NCBI GenBank assembly: GCA_943359405.1
Contig: CALRHO010000033.1
Location: forward strand, 1 to 8,144
Direction: 5' to 3'
Origin: Candidatus Nomurabacteria bacterium
GTDB lineage: Bacteria; Patescibacteriota; Minisyncoccia; Phycocordibacterales; UBA918
Length of the DNA stretch: 8,144 nucleotides
The notes beneath the pieces were generated by a model. It worked only from the letters and a program-made list of their open reading frames with translations, had not been told where the DNA came from and made no database searches. The position numbers and the translations under genes are program-made. Shown here piece by piece: positions 1 to 5,503 of this stretch; the first letter of the stretch is position 1, and every line of letters starts with the position of its first letter.

Positions 1-1
1 T

Positions 2-328
2 GCCAATAGTGGTCTGTCTTGGCGCGAATTATATGCACGAGCATTGCGGGTTGGTCGCGACCATGTGGGGTCACTCGTTAATACCTTGGCACTCGCCTAC
101 GTAGGAGCGGCGCTACCGCTCGTGCTCCTGTTTGCACGGACAGACTCAGCGCTGGCCCTTACTCTTAACCAGGAAGTGGTCGCAGTGGAGCTTGTACGTA
201 TCATGGTCGGCTCAATCGGGCTGATTTTGGCCGTTCCTTTTACAACCGTACTGGCGGCGTGGTATTTTAAAGATAAGGTTGTACCTGGAAGTGTGTCTCA
301 TCACGGCCACCACCACCATCATCATTAA
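2..328 (+). CDS. YibE/F-family membrane protein, C-terminal part (5' truncated)
   Basis: The reading frame is open from base 2, so this is the last 108 residues of a gene that starts left of the window. A TTG at 44 could be mistaken for a start, but the residues before it (SWRELYARAL, then RVGRDHVGSLVNTL) read as continuous family sequence. The stretch with GRDHVGSLVNTLALAYVGAALPL is typical of the C-terminal end of YibE/F proteins, multi-pass membrane proteins whose biochemical role is poorly defined. Two hydrophobic segments are visible: one from VNTLALAYVG to LLFA, and one from VRIMVGSIGL to AAWYF. The chain ends in a short tail, GSVSHHGHHHHHH, with eight histidines in the last nine residues, probably a metal-binding tail facing one side of the membrane. 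The next gene begins 18 bases after the stop. The family call is recognition from motif memory, not a search. Confidence 0.8.
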   Translation, partial: ANSGLSWRELYARALRVGRDHVGSLVNTLALAYVGAALPLVLLFARTDSALALTLNQEVVAVELVRIMVGSIGLILAVPFTTVLAAWYFKDKVVPGSVSHHGHHHHHH

Positions 329-346
329 TTCTAAGCTTATTACATT

Positions 347-829
347 ATGGAGCAGCTATACAACGCTAGTAGAGGAATCAGTCCAGAGGGTTTTAATTTT
401 AAGCAAGAGGCCGAGGTTGCCTTTGATAATTTTGACTGGAACGCCCTTAAGTCAGCTCTTAAGCTCGTGCAAGGAGCAAGTGATGAAGACAAGCGCGTGG
501 CGATGTCCGAAGTCTTGAAGGAGTACGCTGTTCCCTTAAAAGATCGCGATGGCAGCAGCGTGCGCGGGTTTCCAATAAGAACTCATACTAACGCCGATAG
601 GTATGATGAAGAAGGCAAGCCAGCACAGCCAACGTATTCATATGCTGTCGTTAAAACAGGTTCAATCATGGAAGCAGTGGCAAACATTATTACAGGACAA
701 CAGGGCGGTGCAGATGCGATGAATGCCGCATTGTTTACTGAACCTGGGAGTCCGGAAGCGCTTTCCCTGGCTGTGCCAGACAGTATACGTGAGGCAATAA
801 ATAGACTTTTTGCTCGACAACTCAATTAG
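347..829 (+). CDS. Hypothetical soluble protein, 160 aa
   Basis: I do not recognise this protein. It starts with ATG 18 bases after the YibE/F stop and ends 14 bases before mscL, so it probably belongs to the same transcript. No clear Shine-Dalgarno sequence precedes the ATG. There is no signal peptide and no transmembrane segment. The first third is acidic and probably helical (residues about 15-60, FKQEAEVAFDNFDWNALKSAL and after). A middle stretch (about 65-100) is rich in polar, glycine and proline residues (VRGFPIRTHTNADRYDEEGK). The last part (about 105-160) looks helical again and ends SIREAINRLFARQLN. No cysteines and no obvious catalytic motif are present. Coding status is supported by the tight packing between two real genes and the amino-acid composition; antisense frames here look like shadows. 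Confidence 0.75.
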   Translation: MEQLYNASRGISPEGFNFKQEAEVAFDNFDWNALKSALKLVQGASDEDKRVAMSEVLKEYAVPLKDRDGSSVRGFPIRTHTNADRYDEEGKPAQPTYSYAVVKTGSIMEAVANIITGQQGGADAMNAALFTEPGSPEALSLAVPDSIREAINRLFARQLN

Positions 830-843
830 TTCGTGTACTGGGC

Positions 844-1236
844 ATGAAAAATTTTATTGAAGAATTTAAGACTTTTGCACTGAGGGGCAATGTCGTTGAT
901 TTGGCCGTAGCTGTGGTTATTGGTACCGCCTTTGCCAAAATTACCTCATCGCTAGTCGAAAATATCATTATGCCTGCCCTGGGGGTACTCCTTGGCGGTA
1001 TCAATTTTTCTGACTACGCCTTTACGCTCGGCCAGTCGACCATTAGTTACGGGGTCTTTCTGCAAGCCATTATCGAATTTATCCTGATTGCATTTGCAGT
1101 CTTTTTGCTCGTCAAGGTGATCAATAAAGTAAAGGGGGCATTGGCGTTGGCCGAAGAAAAAAAGGTAGCCGAATCCCAACCACCCTCCGAGGAGGTACTG
1201 CTGTTGCGTGAAATTCGTGACAGCCTGCGGCGGTAG
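844..1236 (+). CDS. mscL: Large-conductance mechanosensitive channel MscL
   Basis: MscL forms a homopentameric pore in the cytoplasmic membrane that opens under high membrane tension and releases solutes during hypo-osmotic shock. The 130-residue product matches the family's usual size. The N-terminal amphipathic helix (MKNFIEEFKTFALRGNVVDL) leads into TM1, the pore-lining helix with the family pattern GNVVDLAVAVVIGTAFAKIT (residues about 15-34) followed by SLVENIIMPALG. A short periplasmic loop (about 50-72, GGINFSDYAF...) precedes TM2 (about 73-97, VFLQAIIEFILIAFAVFLLVK). The C-terminal cytoplasmic bundle (SEEVLLLREIRDSLRR) is the usual E-x-LLxEIRD-type helix. The ATG at 844 is the correct start because the N-terminal helix begins there; there is no strong ribosome binding site. 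The preceding gene ends 14 bases upstream. Confidence 0.97.
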   Translation: MKNFIEEFKTFALRGNVVDLAVAVVIGTAFAKITSSLVENIIMPALGVLLGGINFSDYAFTLGQSTISYGVFLQAIIEFILIAFAVFLLVKVINKVKGALALAEEKKVAESQPPSEEVLLLREIRDSLRR

Positions 1237-1259
1237 TCAAAAAAACTTTGAAAAACAAG

Positions 1260-1287
1260 CAGCTCGTGACCCTGTCGTCACGAGCTG
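1260..1287. terminator. Perfect 11-bp hairpin after mscL, U-tract only in the leftward direction
   Basis: CAGCTCGTGAC (1260-1270) and GTCACGAGCTG (1277-1287) are perfectly complementary around a 6-base loop. It begins 23 bases after the mscL stop, where a terminator is expected. On the + strand the following bases are not T-rich, but the preceding stretch (1239-1257) is A-rich, so on the - strand the hairpin is followed by a T-rich run as in an intrinsic terminator. It may end mscL transcription without a U-tract, or it may stop leftward transcription. The structure is certain; the direction of action is not. Confidence 0.55.
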
Positions 1288-1656
1288 TAGTAGGTTGTGA
1301 CTGGCCTCAACTTTGGAAAATTTAAAAATAATGTCTAAATTTGGTTGTTTTCGTGCCCGACAGGAGATATACACAGGCGCTCTGGTCGCCGGTAGTACAT
1401 AATAGGGGTGCCACACGAGGTCTCCACCGTGTGTGTCGGAGGTACAGACACGCGCTTTGGTATGCGCCATGTTCAGTCACATGGTTGTGTCTTTATCGCC
1501 CCGTACATTGTTCCTAAACGTAATCGTCTCACGCACCGGCGGCTGCAAGTCGTGAGTCCACCACATACGATTGCGTTTGTGCATGATGTTTATCCGTGCA
1601 GGAAGTTCGCTATAGAAAAGATGGCTTGTTATTAGAAATTCGTGCATAGGAAACTT
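1288..1656 (+). other. Gene-poor interval with candidate structured leader of the nrd genes
   Basis: This 369-base stretch contains no convincing gene. It holds a candidate promoter (1313-1341) and several short inverted repeats: 1412-1417 with 1428-1433 (6 bp); 1429-1437 with 1447-1455 (9 bp including two G-U pairs, 9-base loop), which is mutually exclusive with the first; 1467-1472 with 1479-1484 (CCATGT/ACATGG, 6-base loop); 1528-1533 with 1551-1556 (CTCACG/CGTGAG); and 1562-1569 with 1574-1581 (one mismatch, 4-base loop). If transcription starts near 1348, nrdB has an untranslated leader of about 310 bases. I recognise no known riboswitch, tRNA or other RNA family in it. A weak 75-codon frame (1408-1635, GTG start) overlaps it and is not supported. 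Confidence 0.4.
1313..1341 (+). promoter_or_regulatory. Candidate promoter upstream of nrdB
   Basis: TTGGAA (1313-1318) and TAAATT (1336-1341) are separated by 17 bases, each matching four of six positions of the sigma70-type consensus. The region is strongly A+T rich compared with its surroundings and lies just after the mscL hairpin, which is where the nrd operon would be expected to start. No clear NrdR box pair was found. The call is plausible but unproven. Confidence 0.4.
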
Positions 1657-2970
1657 ATGAAGATTGAACACATTCGAAAGCGGGACGGCTCCATCCAACC
1701 TTTCGACATCAAGAAGATTGAGAGTGCTATTTTTAAGGCCCTGCGGGAGACCGATGCCGGTACCCCAAAAGAAGCAGCGATTGTCGCAGCTAAGGTGCAT
1801 GAGAAAGTGGTAGCAATGTGTGTCCAGGCAGCGACCGCTGTGCCAGGCTCGCCGCTCGCGCAGAAGTGCGTTGACGGTTATCCGGCAGTGGAGGAGATTC
1901 AGGACCTGGTTGAAGAAGCACTCATGGAGACCGGCTTTTTTGATACGGCCAAGGCCTATATCATCTACCGTAACGAGCGCAAGAAGCTTCGCGAGCGCGA
2001 TATCTTTAAAAAGCGCGTCAACCTCAAGCCCTACGAGTATCCCGAGCTCTACGAGTACGTGAGTGCGGTGCGTCACTCCTATTGGGTACATACCGAGTTT
2101 AATTACACGAGTGACGTACAAGACTTCCACGTCAACGTCTCAGCGGTAGAGCGTAGTGCTATCAAGAATGCCATGCTCGCTATTGCGCAGGTTGAGGTGG
2201 CGGTGAAGACCTTTTGGGGCAACATTTACCAAAAAATGCCGAAGCCAGAAATTGGGGCCGTGGGCTTTACCTTTGCCGACAGTGAGGTGCGGCACATGGA
2301 CGCCTATAGTCACTTGATTGAAATTCTTGGTCTTAATGGCGAGTTTGAGCGTCTGACTGAGATCCCGGTCATTCAGGATCGCATCAAGTATCTTGATAAG
2401 ACCATTGCGCTCGCGCGTACTGAGGAAAACCGTCAGTACATGCATGCGGTCATGTTGTTTTCGCTCTTTATCGAGCACGTTTCGCTCTTCTCGCAGTTCC
2501 TCATCATTATGTCGTTTAACAAGCACCGTAACCTCTTTAAGGGGATTAGTAACGCGGTCGAGGCGACGAGTAAGGAGGAGCAGATTCACGGTATGTTCGG
2601 CATTGATGTCATCAACATCATGAAGAAAGAGCACCCTGAGTGGTTTGACGACACGTGCAAGGAGATGATAGTAAAGGCTTGTCAAGAAGCGTACGAAGCA
2701 GAGAGTCGTGTGATTGATTGGATTTACGAAGCGGGCGAACTCGATTTCCTTCCGTCAGGAAATGTGAAAGAGTTTGTAAAGCATCGTTTTAACAACTCAC
2801 TAGCTGCCATCGGGTTGCCGCGTATCTTTGAGGTGAGTGAAGCGCTTCTTGAGGAGACTGATTGGTTTGATAACGAGGTGATTGCTACCAAGCATGTTGA
2901 TTTCTTCCATAAGCGCTCAATCAACTACAACAAGCGCAGTGCCTCGGTGACCAGTGCCGATCTCTTTTAA
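1657..2970 (+). CDS. nrdB: Class I ribonucleotide reductase small (beta) subunit with N-terminal ATP-cone
   Basis: This subunit carries the dimetal/radical centre that starts ribonucleotide reduction in the partner NrdA. An in-frame GTG at 1642 exists, but ATG 1657 fits the ATP-cone start (MKIEHIRKRDGSIQPFD) and has AGGA (1648-1651) five bases upstream; this gives 437 aa. Residues 1-110 are an ATP-cone: KRDG at 8-11, PFD at 15-17, then VEEIQDLVEEALMETGFFD and AKAYIIYR; it carries an unusual insert at about 54-73 with two cysteines. The ferritin-like beta domain follows: W143-HTEFN149, S209-E210-VRH213 with Y217 at the radical-tyrosine position, E273, and E308-QIH311. Compared with E. coli NrdB, the first carboxylate ligand (D84) aligns with N149. 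Y424 near the C-terminus fits the radical-transfer tyrosine, and the tail ADLF is a plausible NrdA-binding end. NrdA follows 32 bases downstream. ATP-cone NrdB proteins are known but uncommon (described in Leeuwenhoekiella blandensis). Confidence 0.95.
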   Translation: MKIEHIRKRDGSIQPFDIKKIESAIFKALRETDAGTPKEAAIVAAKVHEKVVAMCVQAATAVPGSPLAQKCVDGYPAVEEIQDLVEEALMETGFFDTAKAYIIYRNERKKLRERDIFKKRVNLKPYEYPELYEYVSAVRHSYWVHTEFNYTSDVQDFHVNVSAVERSAIKNAMLAIAQVEVAVKTFWGNIYQKMPKPEIGAVGFTFADSEVRHMDAYSHLIEILGLNGEFERLTEIPVIQDRIKYLDKTIALARTEENRQYMHAVMLFSLFIEHVSLFSQFLIIMSFNKHRNLFKGISNAVEATSKEEQIHGMFGIDVINIMKKEHPEWFDDTCKEMIVKACQEAYEAESRVIDWIYEAGELDFLPSGNVKEFVKHRFNNSLAAIGLPRIFEVSEALLEETDWFDNEVIATKHVDFFHKRSINYNKRSASVTSADLF

Positions 2971-2991
2971 TTGCCGCCGCAATCTAATTCG

Positions 2992-2997
2992 TATATT
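2992..2997 (+). promoter_or_regulatory. Possible -10 element immediately before nrdA
   Basis: TATATT at 2992-2997 ends five bases before the nrdA ATG, the spacing expected for a leaderless transcript. A weak TTGCCG (2971-2976) lies upstream at a short 15-base spacing. NrdA also lacks a Shine-Dalgarno sequence, which fits leaderless translation, but co-transcription with nrdB is equally possible. Confidence 0.25.
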
Positions 2998-3002
2998 TCT
3001 GT

Positions 3003-4697
3003 ATGACCACCAAGACCCCGTGGTACTGGCTCAATGACAACAGTCGCGCCTTTCTGGCGCGGGGCTACCTTGCACCAGGCCAAAGTGCTGAAGAGCGCGT
3101 GCGTGTGATTGCAAAGACAGCCGAACAGATTCTAAAGAAACCCGGCTTTGCCGATAAGCTCGTAGACTACACCAGCCGGGGCTGGGTGTCGTTCTCGTCA
3201 CCGGTATGGAGTAACTTTGGAGCCGGCCGAGGTCTCCCGATTAGCTGCTTTGGTTCATACATCGATGACGATATGGCTAACATCATGTACACCAATGCTG
3301 AGGTAGGTATGATGAGTAAGTACGGTGGTGGTACGAGTGCTTACTTTGGAACACTCCGTCCTCGGGGCGCGGCGATTAGTGACCTGGGCTCCAGTAATGG
3401 CCCGGTTACGTTCATGCAACTCTTTAACACGCTCGTGAATGTGGTGAGTCAGGGTTCGGTCCGTCGGGGCAACCTTGCTGCCTACCTACCAATTGAGCAT
3501 CCTGATATTCTCGAGTTTCTCGACATTGCTACCGAAGGCAACCCGATTCAGGGTCTTACGCATAGTGTGACAGTAACCGACGCGTGGCTTAAGGAGATGG
3601 TTGAAGGGGACGAGGAGAAGCGCGCTATTTGGGCCCGGGTCATTCAGCGCCGGGGTGAAATGGGTTTCCCATACATTGTTTTTATCGACAATGCCAACAA
3701 TCAGACCGTTGATGTCTACAAAGATAAGGGGCTCAAGATTGTAGCCTCAAACCTTTGTAGTGAAATCATGTTGCCGAGTAACCGCGATTGGTCATTTGTT
3801 TGTTGCCTTTCGTCTATTAATGTTCTCTTTTACGATGACTGGAAGGACACTGACTTGGTCGAGACCATGACGTACTTCCTCGACGCAGTCATGCAAGAGT
3901 TTATCGACAAGCTCGAGGCGCTCCGTGATCATGAGGACCCCTCTAAGCGCCAGGCGTTTCACTTTATGGAACGAGCATACCGCTTTGCGCTTGAGAATCG
4001 TGCGCTTGGCCTTGGTGTACTTGGGTGGCACTCACTCCTACAAAGTAGGCAGCTTCCGTTTGAGAGTGCCGAGGCCGCTGCACTTAACGTTGAACTCTTT
4101 ACTCGTATCGGTGAGCGAGCCAAGGCAGCCAGTGTAGCAATGGGGAAGGAGTATGGGGAGCCAGCTATTCTCAAAGGCTATGGTCGACGTAACACCACCA
4201 CCATTGCAATTGCACCGACGACCTCATCCGCCTTCATTCTCGGTCAGGTATCGCAGGGTATCGAGCCGGTGTGGAGTAACTGCTACATCAAGGATGTGGC
4301 CAAGCTCAAGGTTACTATCAAAAATCCCTTCCTGGTTGAGTTGCTGAGCGCCAAAGGCAAGGACACCAAGGAGGTCTGGGATTCTATCCGCGATAACGAT
4401 GGCTCGGTGCAACACCTCGACTTCTTGACCGATAATGAAAAGGCTGTATTCCGTACCTTTGCGGAGATTGACCAAAATGCAGTTATTGACCAAGCGGCCG
4501 CCCGCCAGCCGTTTATCGATCAAGGTCAGTCACTCAATGTGATGGTGCCCCCGAGTGTGAGTGCCAAAGACATCAATGCGCTCTATATGCGTGCGTGGAA
4601 GGGTGGGGTTAAGGCTCTTTATTACCAGCACAGTATGAATGCTGCCCAGGAAATGGTACGCAAGAAGATTGCCGGGAAGACCGAGACGGTCGCGTAG
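3003..4697 (+). CDS. nrdA: Class I ribonucleotide reductase large (alpha, catalytic) subunit lacking ATP-cone
   Basis: This subunit reduces ribonucleotides to deoxyribonucleotides, using the radical passed from NrdB. The 564-residue chain starts almost directly at the catalytic domain (WYWLNDNSRAFLARGYL), so the usual N-terminal ATP-cone is absent, consistent with the cone being on NrdB. Visible active-site residues: C82 (LPISCFGS; E. coli C225 equivalent), N250-L-C252-S-E254 (N437/C439/E441 equivalents, thiyl-radical cysteine C252), and C268 in CCLSSIN (C462 equivalent). PTTSSAFI (405-412) fits the phosphate-binding loop and Y540-Y541 (ALYYQ) are the radical-transfer tyrosine pair. After YYQ only about 22 residues remain, ending KIAGKTETVA, without the C-terminal cysteine pair that normally shuttles electrons from thioredoxin or glutaredoxin; bases just after the stop encode no such pair in any + frame that I can see. 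The start ATG lacks a Shine-Dalgarno sequence. Confidence 0.96.
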   Translation: MTTKTPWYWLNDNSRAFLARGYLAPGQSAEERVRVIAKTAEQILKKPGFADKLVDYTSRGWVSFSSPVWSNFGAGRGLPISCFGSYIDDDMANIMYTNAEVGMMSKYGGGTSAYFGTLRPRGAAISDLGSSNGPVTFMQLFNTLVNVVSQGSVRRGNLAAYLPIEHPDILEFLDIATEGNPIQGLTHSVTVTDAWLKEMVEGDEEKRAIWARVIQRRGEMGFPYIVFIDNANNQTVDVYKDKGLKIVASNLCSEIMLPSNRDWSFVCCLSSINVLFYDDWKDTDLVETMTYFLDAVMQEFIDKLEALRDHEDPSKRQAFHFMERAYRFALENRALGLGVLGWHSLLQSRQLPFESAEAAALNVELFTRIGERAKAASVAMGKEYGEPAILKGYGRRNTTTIAIAPTTSSAFILGQVSQGIEPVWSNCYIKDVAKLKVTIKNPFLVELLSAKGKDTKEVWDSIRDNDGSVQHLDFLTDNEKAVFRTFAEIDQNAVIDQAAARQPFIDQGQSLNVMVPPSVSAKDINALYMRAWKGGVKALYYQHSMNAAQEMVRKKIAGKTETVA

Positions 4698-4864
4698 CGA
4701 GAGTCGCAGGGTACTGGGCTGGTGTGGTTGGTTGGCCGCAGTCTGTGGTAACGCTCGGAAAAATTTTCAGATGAAATAGTTAAGGAGTGCGGTCACGAAC
4801 ACAGACTGTTGAAAGGTGACCAAATGGGGTGAGGGAGGTGGGGTATGATGTCGGTAGTAACATT
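4698..4864 (+). other. Intergenic stretch after nrdA with overlapping inverted repeats
   Basis: No gene is visible here. CAGTCTGTG (4739-4747) is perfectly complementary to CACAGACTG (4800-4808). Separately GGTCAC (4791-4796) pairs with GTGACC (4816-4821), enclosing the 4800-4808 arm in its loop, so the two pairings could form a pseudoknot or be alternative folds. A purine-rich, G-rich run follows (about 4822-4843). The pairings are certain as sequence; any function is inference. Confidence 0.35.
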
Positions 4865-4928
4865 AAAACGGTATTGAGCAGGGATTACGTGTCGCGACCA
4901 CGTAGTCCCCGCCCAGTACCGTTTTTTT
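4865..4928 (+). terminator. Very long intrinsic terminator hairpin
   Basis: The left arm 4865-4891 and right arm 4899-4925 pair over 27 positions with two mismatches and two G-U pairs around a 7-base loop. The right arm runs into seven T (4922-4928). The left arm begins with AAAA, so the same hairpin could also act on leftward transcripts. It lies 167 bases after nrdA and is the likely end of the nrd transcript, or an attenuator for the gene starting at 4991. Confidence 0.85.
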
Positions 4929-4950
4929 GATGTTTGCATATTGGTGGTAG

Positions 4951-4959
4951 TGGTATATG
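4951..4959 (+). promoter_or_regulatory. Candidate extended -10 promoter before the 4991 gene
   Basis: TGGTATATG fits an extended -10 (TGn followed by a TATAAT-like hexamer). The -35 region 17 bases upstream (TGTTTG) is weak. It lies just past the long terminator and would give a short leader of about 25 bases containing GGTGAGG (4976-4982), a reasonable ribosome binding site for the ATG at 4991. Confidence 0.35.
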
Positions 4960-4990
4960 CTGCCCGGTAGACAACGGTGAGGATTCGCGC

Positions 4991-5443
4991 ATGTCAGGTA
5001 AACTCGATACGTTTTTTCGACCGCGATCCTGTACGCGGTGGTTACTCCATGGTTCCCCAAAGCGGGTCGCTAGTCTCAAACCACGGACACCAAGGCAGGT
5101 TACGGGGAGGTCTCACCTTCGTGTTCGTGGGGTCTACGCGACCGACCATGTACTCCTCGCACTGCTGTATGCCCTCTTTGGAAGTCATGGCAATTCTTGG
5201 GGATGGAGGATGCGTGAAGGTGAGACCGGGCGCATTCAGGTCCTGGTTGACGGCCAATTACGTGCCCGGCCCGGCTATCTGTATGTGGTTTCGCGACAAC
5301 AGTTCGTACCAGTTTCAGTTGTGCACGTTTGGCGTTCAACGGGGCCTGTAGTGGCTGTCGCCCGTGAAGTGGTTCCGGTCGAAATTTTTCACCGTCTTGC
5401 ACGGGAAGGAGTATTCGAGGTTGTAAAAAAAGGGGCCGCTTAA
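4991..5443 (+). CDS. Hypothetical protein, about 150 aa
   Basis: I do not recognise this protein. The frame is open from 4934, but ATG 4991 is preferred because GGTGAGG (4976-4982) lies at good ribosome-binding distance. The N-terminal third is basic and looks poorly ordered (MSGKLDTFFRPRSCTRW, later KPRTPRQ). A hydrophobic helix follows (HVLLALLYALFGSHG, about residues 58-72), then a beta-rich part (GRIQVLVDGQLRARPGYLYVV, then FVPVSVVHVWRSTGPVVAVA) and a terminal helix (IFHRLAREGVFEVVKKGAA). The helix could be buried or membrane-associated. The stop TAA (5441-5443) lies inside a terminator hairpin, which supports this frame as the real one over competing frames of 124 aa on the + strand and shorter ones on the - strand. 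The gene appears to be its own transcription unit between two terminators. Confidence 0.6.
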   Translation: MSGKLDTFFRPRSCTRWLLHGSPKRVASLKPRTPRQVTGRSHLRVRGVYATDHVLLALLYALFGSHGNSWGWRMREGETGRIQVLVDGQLRARPGYLYVVSRQQFVPVSVVHVWRSTGPVVAVAREVVPVEIFHRLAREGVFEVVKKGAA

Positions 5444-5470
5444 CCCAATGGGTGGCGGCTCTTCGTTTTA
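5435..5470 (+). terminator. Intrinsic terminator overlapping the stop codon of the 4991 gene
   Basis: GCCGC (5435-5439) pairs with GCGGC (5455-5459) and ACCC (5443-5446) pairs with GGGT (5450-5453) inside it, with a 3-base loop. The stem is followed by CTCTTCGTTTTAG-like T-rich sequence. The gene's last codons and TAA are part of the left arm. Confidence 0.75.
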
Positions 5471-5485
5471 GTTAAAAGGTAGTTT

Positions 5486-5494
5486 TGCTATTAT
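5486..5494 (+). promoter_or_regulatory. Extended -10 promoter giving a probable leaderless transcript
   Basis: TGCTATTAT is an extended -10 (TGn plus TATTAT, 5489-5494). The hexamer ends nine bases before the ATG at 5504, so the predicted transcription start falls on or within a few bases of the start codon. No Shine-Dalgarno sequence lies between them. It follows directly after the terminator at 5435-5470. Confidence 0.5.
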
Positions 5495-5503
5495 GGTTAG
5501 TAC

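Noticed and set aside
303..340. His-tag followed by a HindIII site, as in expression vectors
   Set aside because: His codons are mixed with a Gly inside the tail, and both sides continue into native-looking bacterial genes (YibE/F before, mscL after), so chance is more likely than vector sequence.
1408..1635. 75-codon + strand frame with GTG start before nrdB
   Set aside because: No ribosome binding site, no recognisable motif, and the area is hairpin-rich; I could not support it as a gene, though conservation data could change this.
1595..1652. Near-repeat CGTGCA-GGAA (1595-1604) and CGTGCATAGGAA (1641-1652)
   Set aside because: Too short to be significant; the second copy overlaps the nrdB ribosome binding site and may be coincidental.
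1477..2130. 217-codon - strand frame across the nrdB start
   Set aside because: It lies antisense to clear nrdB coding sequence, has no family resemblance and looks like a codon-bias shadow.
4791..4821. GGTCACGAACACAG resembles the start of the c-di-GMP-I riboswitch core
   Set aside because: The rest of the aptamer consensus (GGGCAAACC, later GCAAAGCC) is absent, so the similarity is probably chance.
4977..5351. 124-codon + strand frame overlapping the 4991 gene
   Set aside because: The 4991 frame has the better ribosome binding site and ends exactly at a terminator; this one ends mid-region and looks like a shadow.
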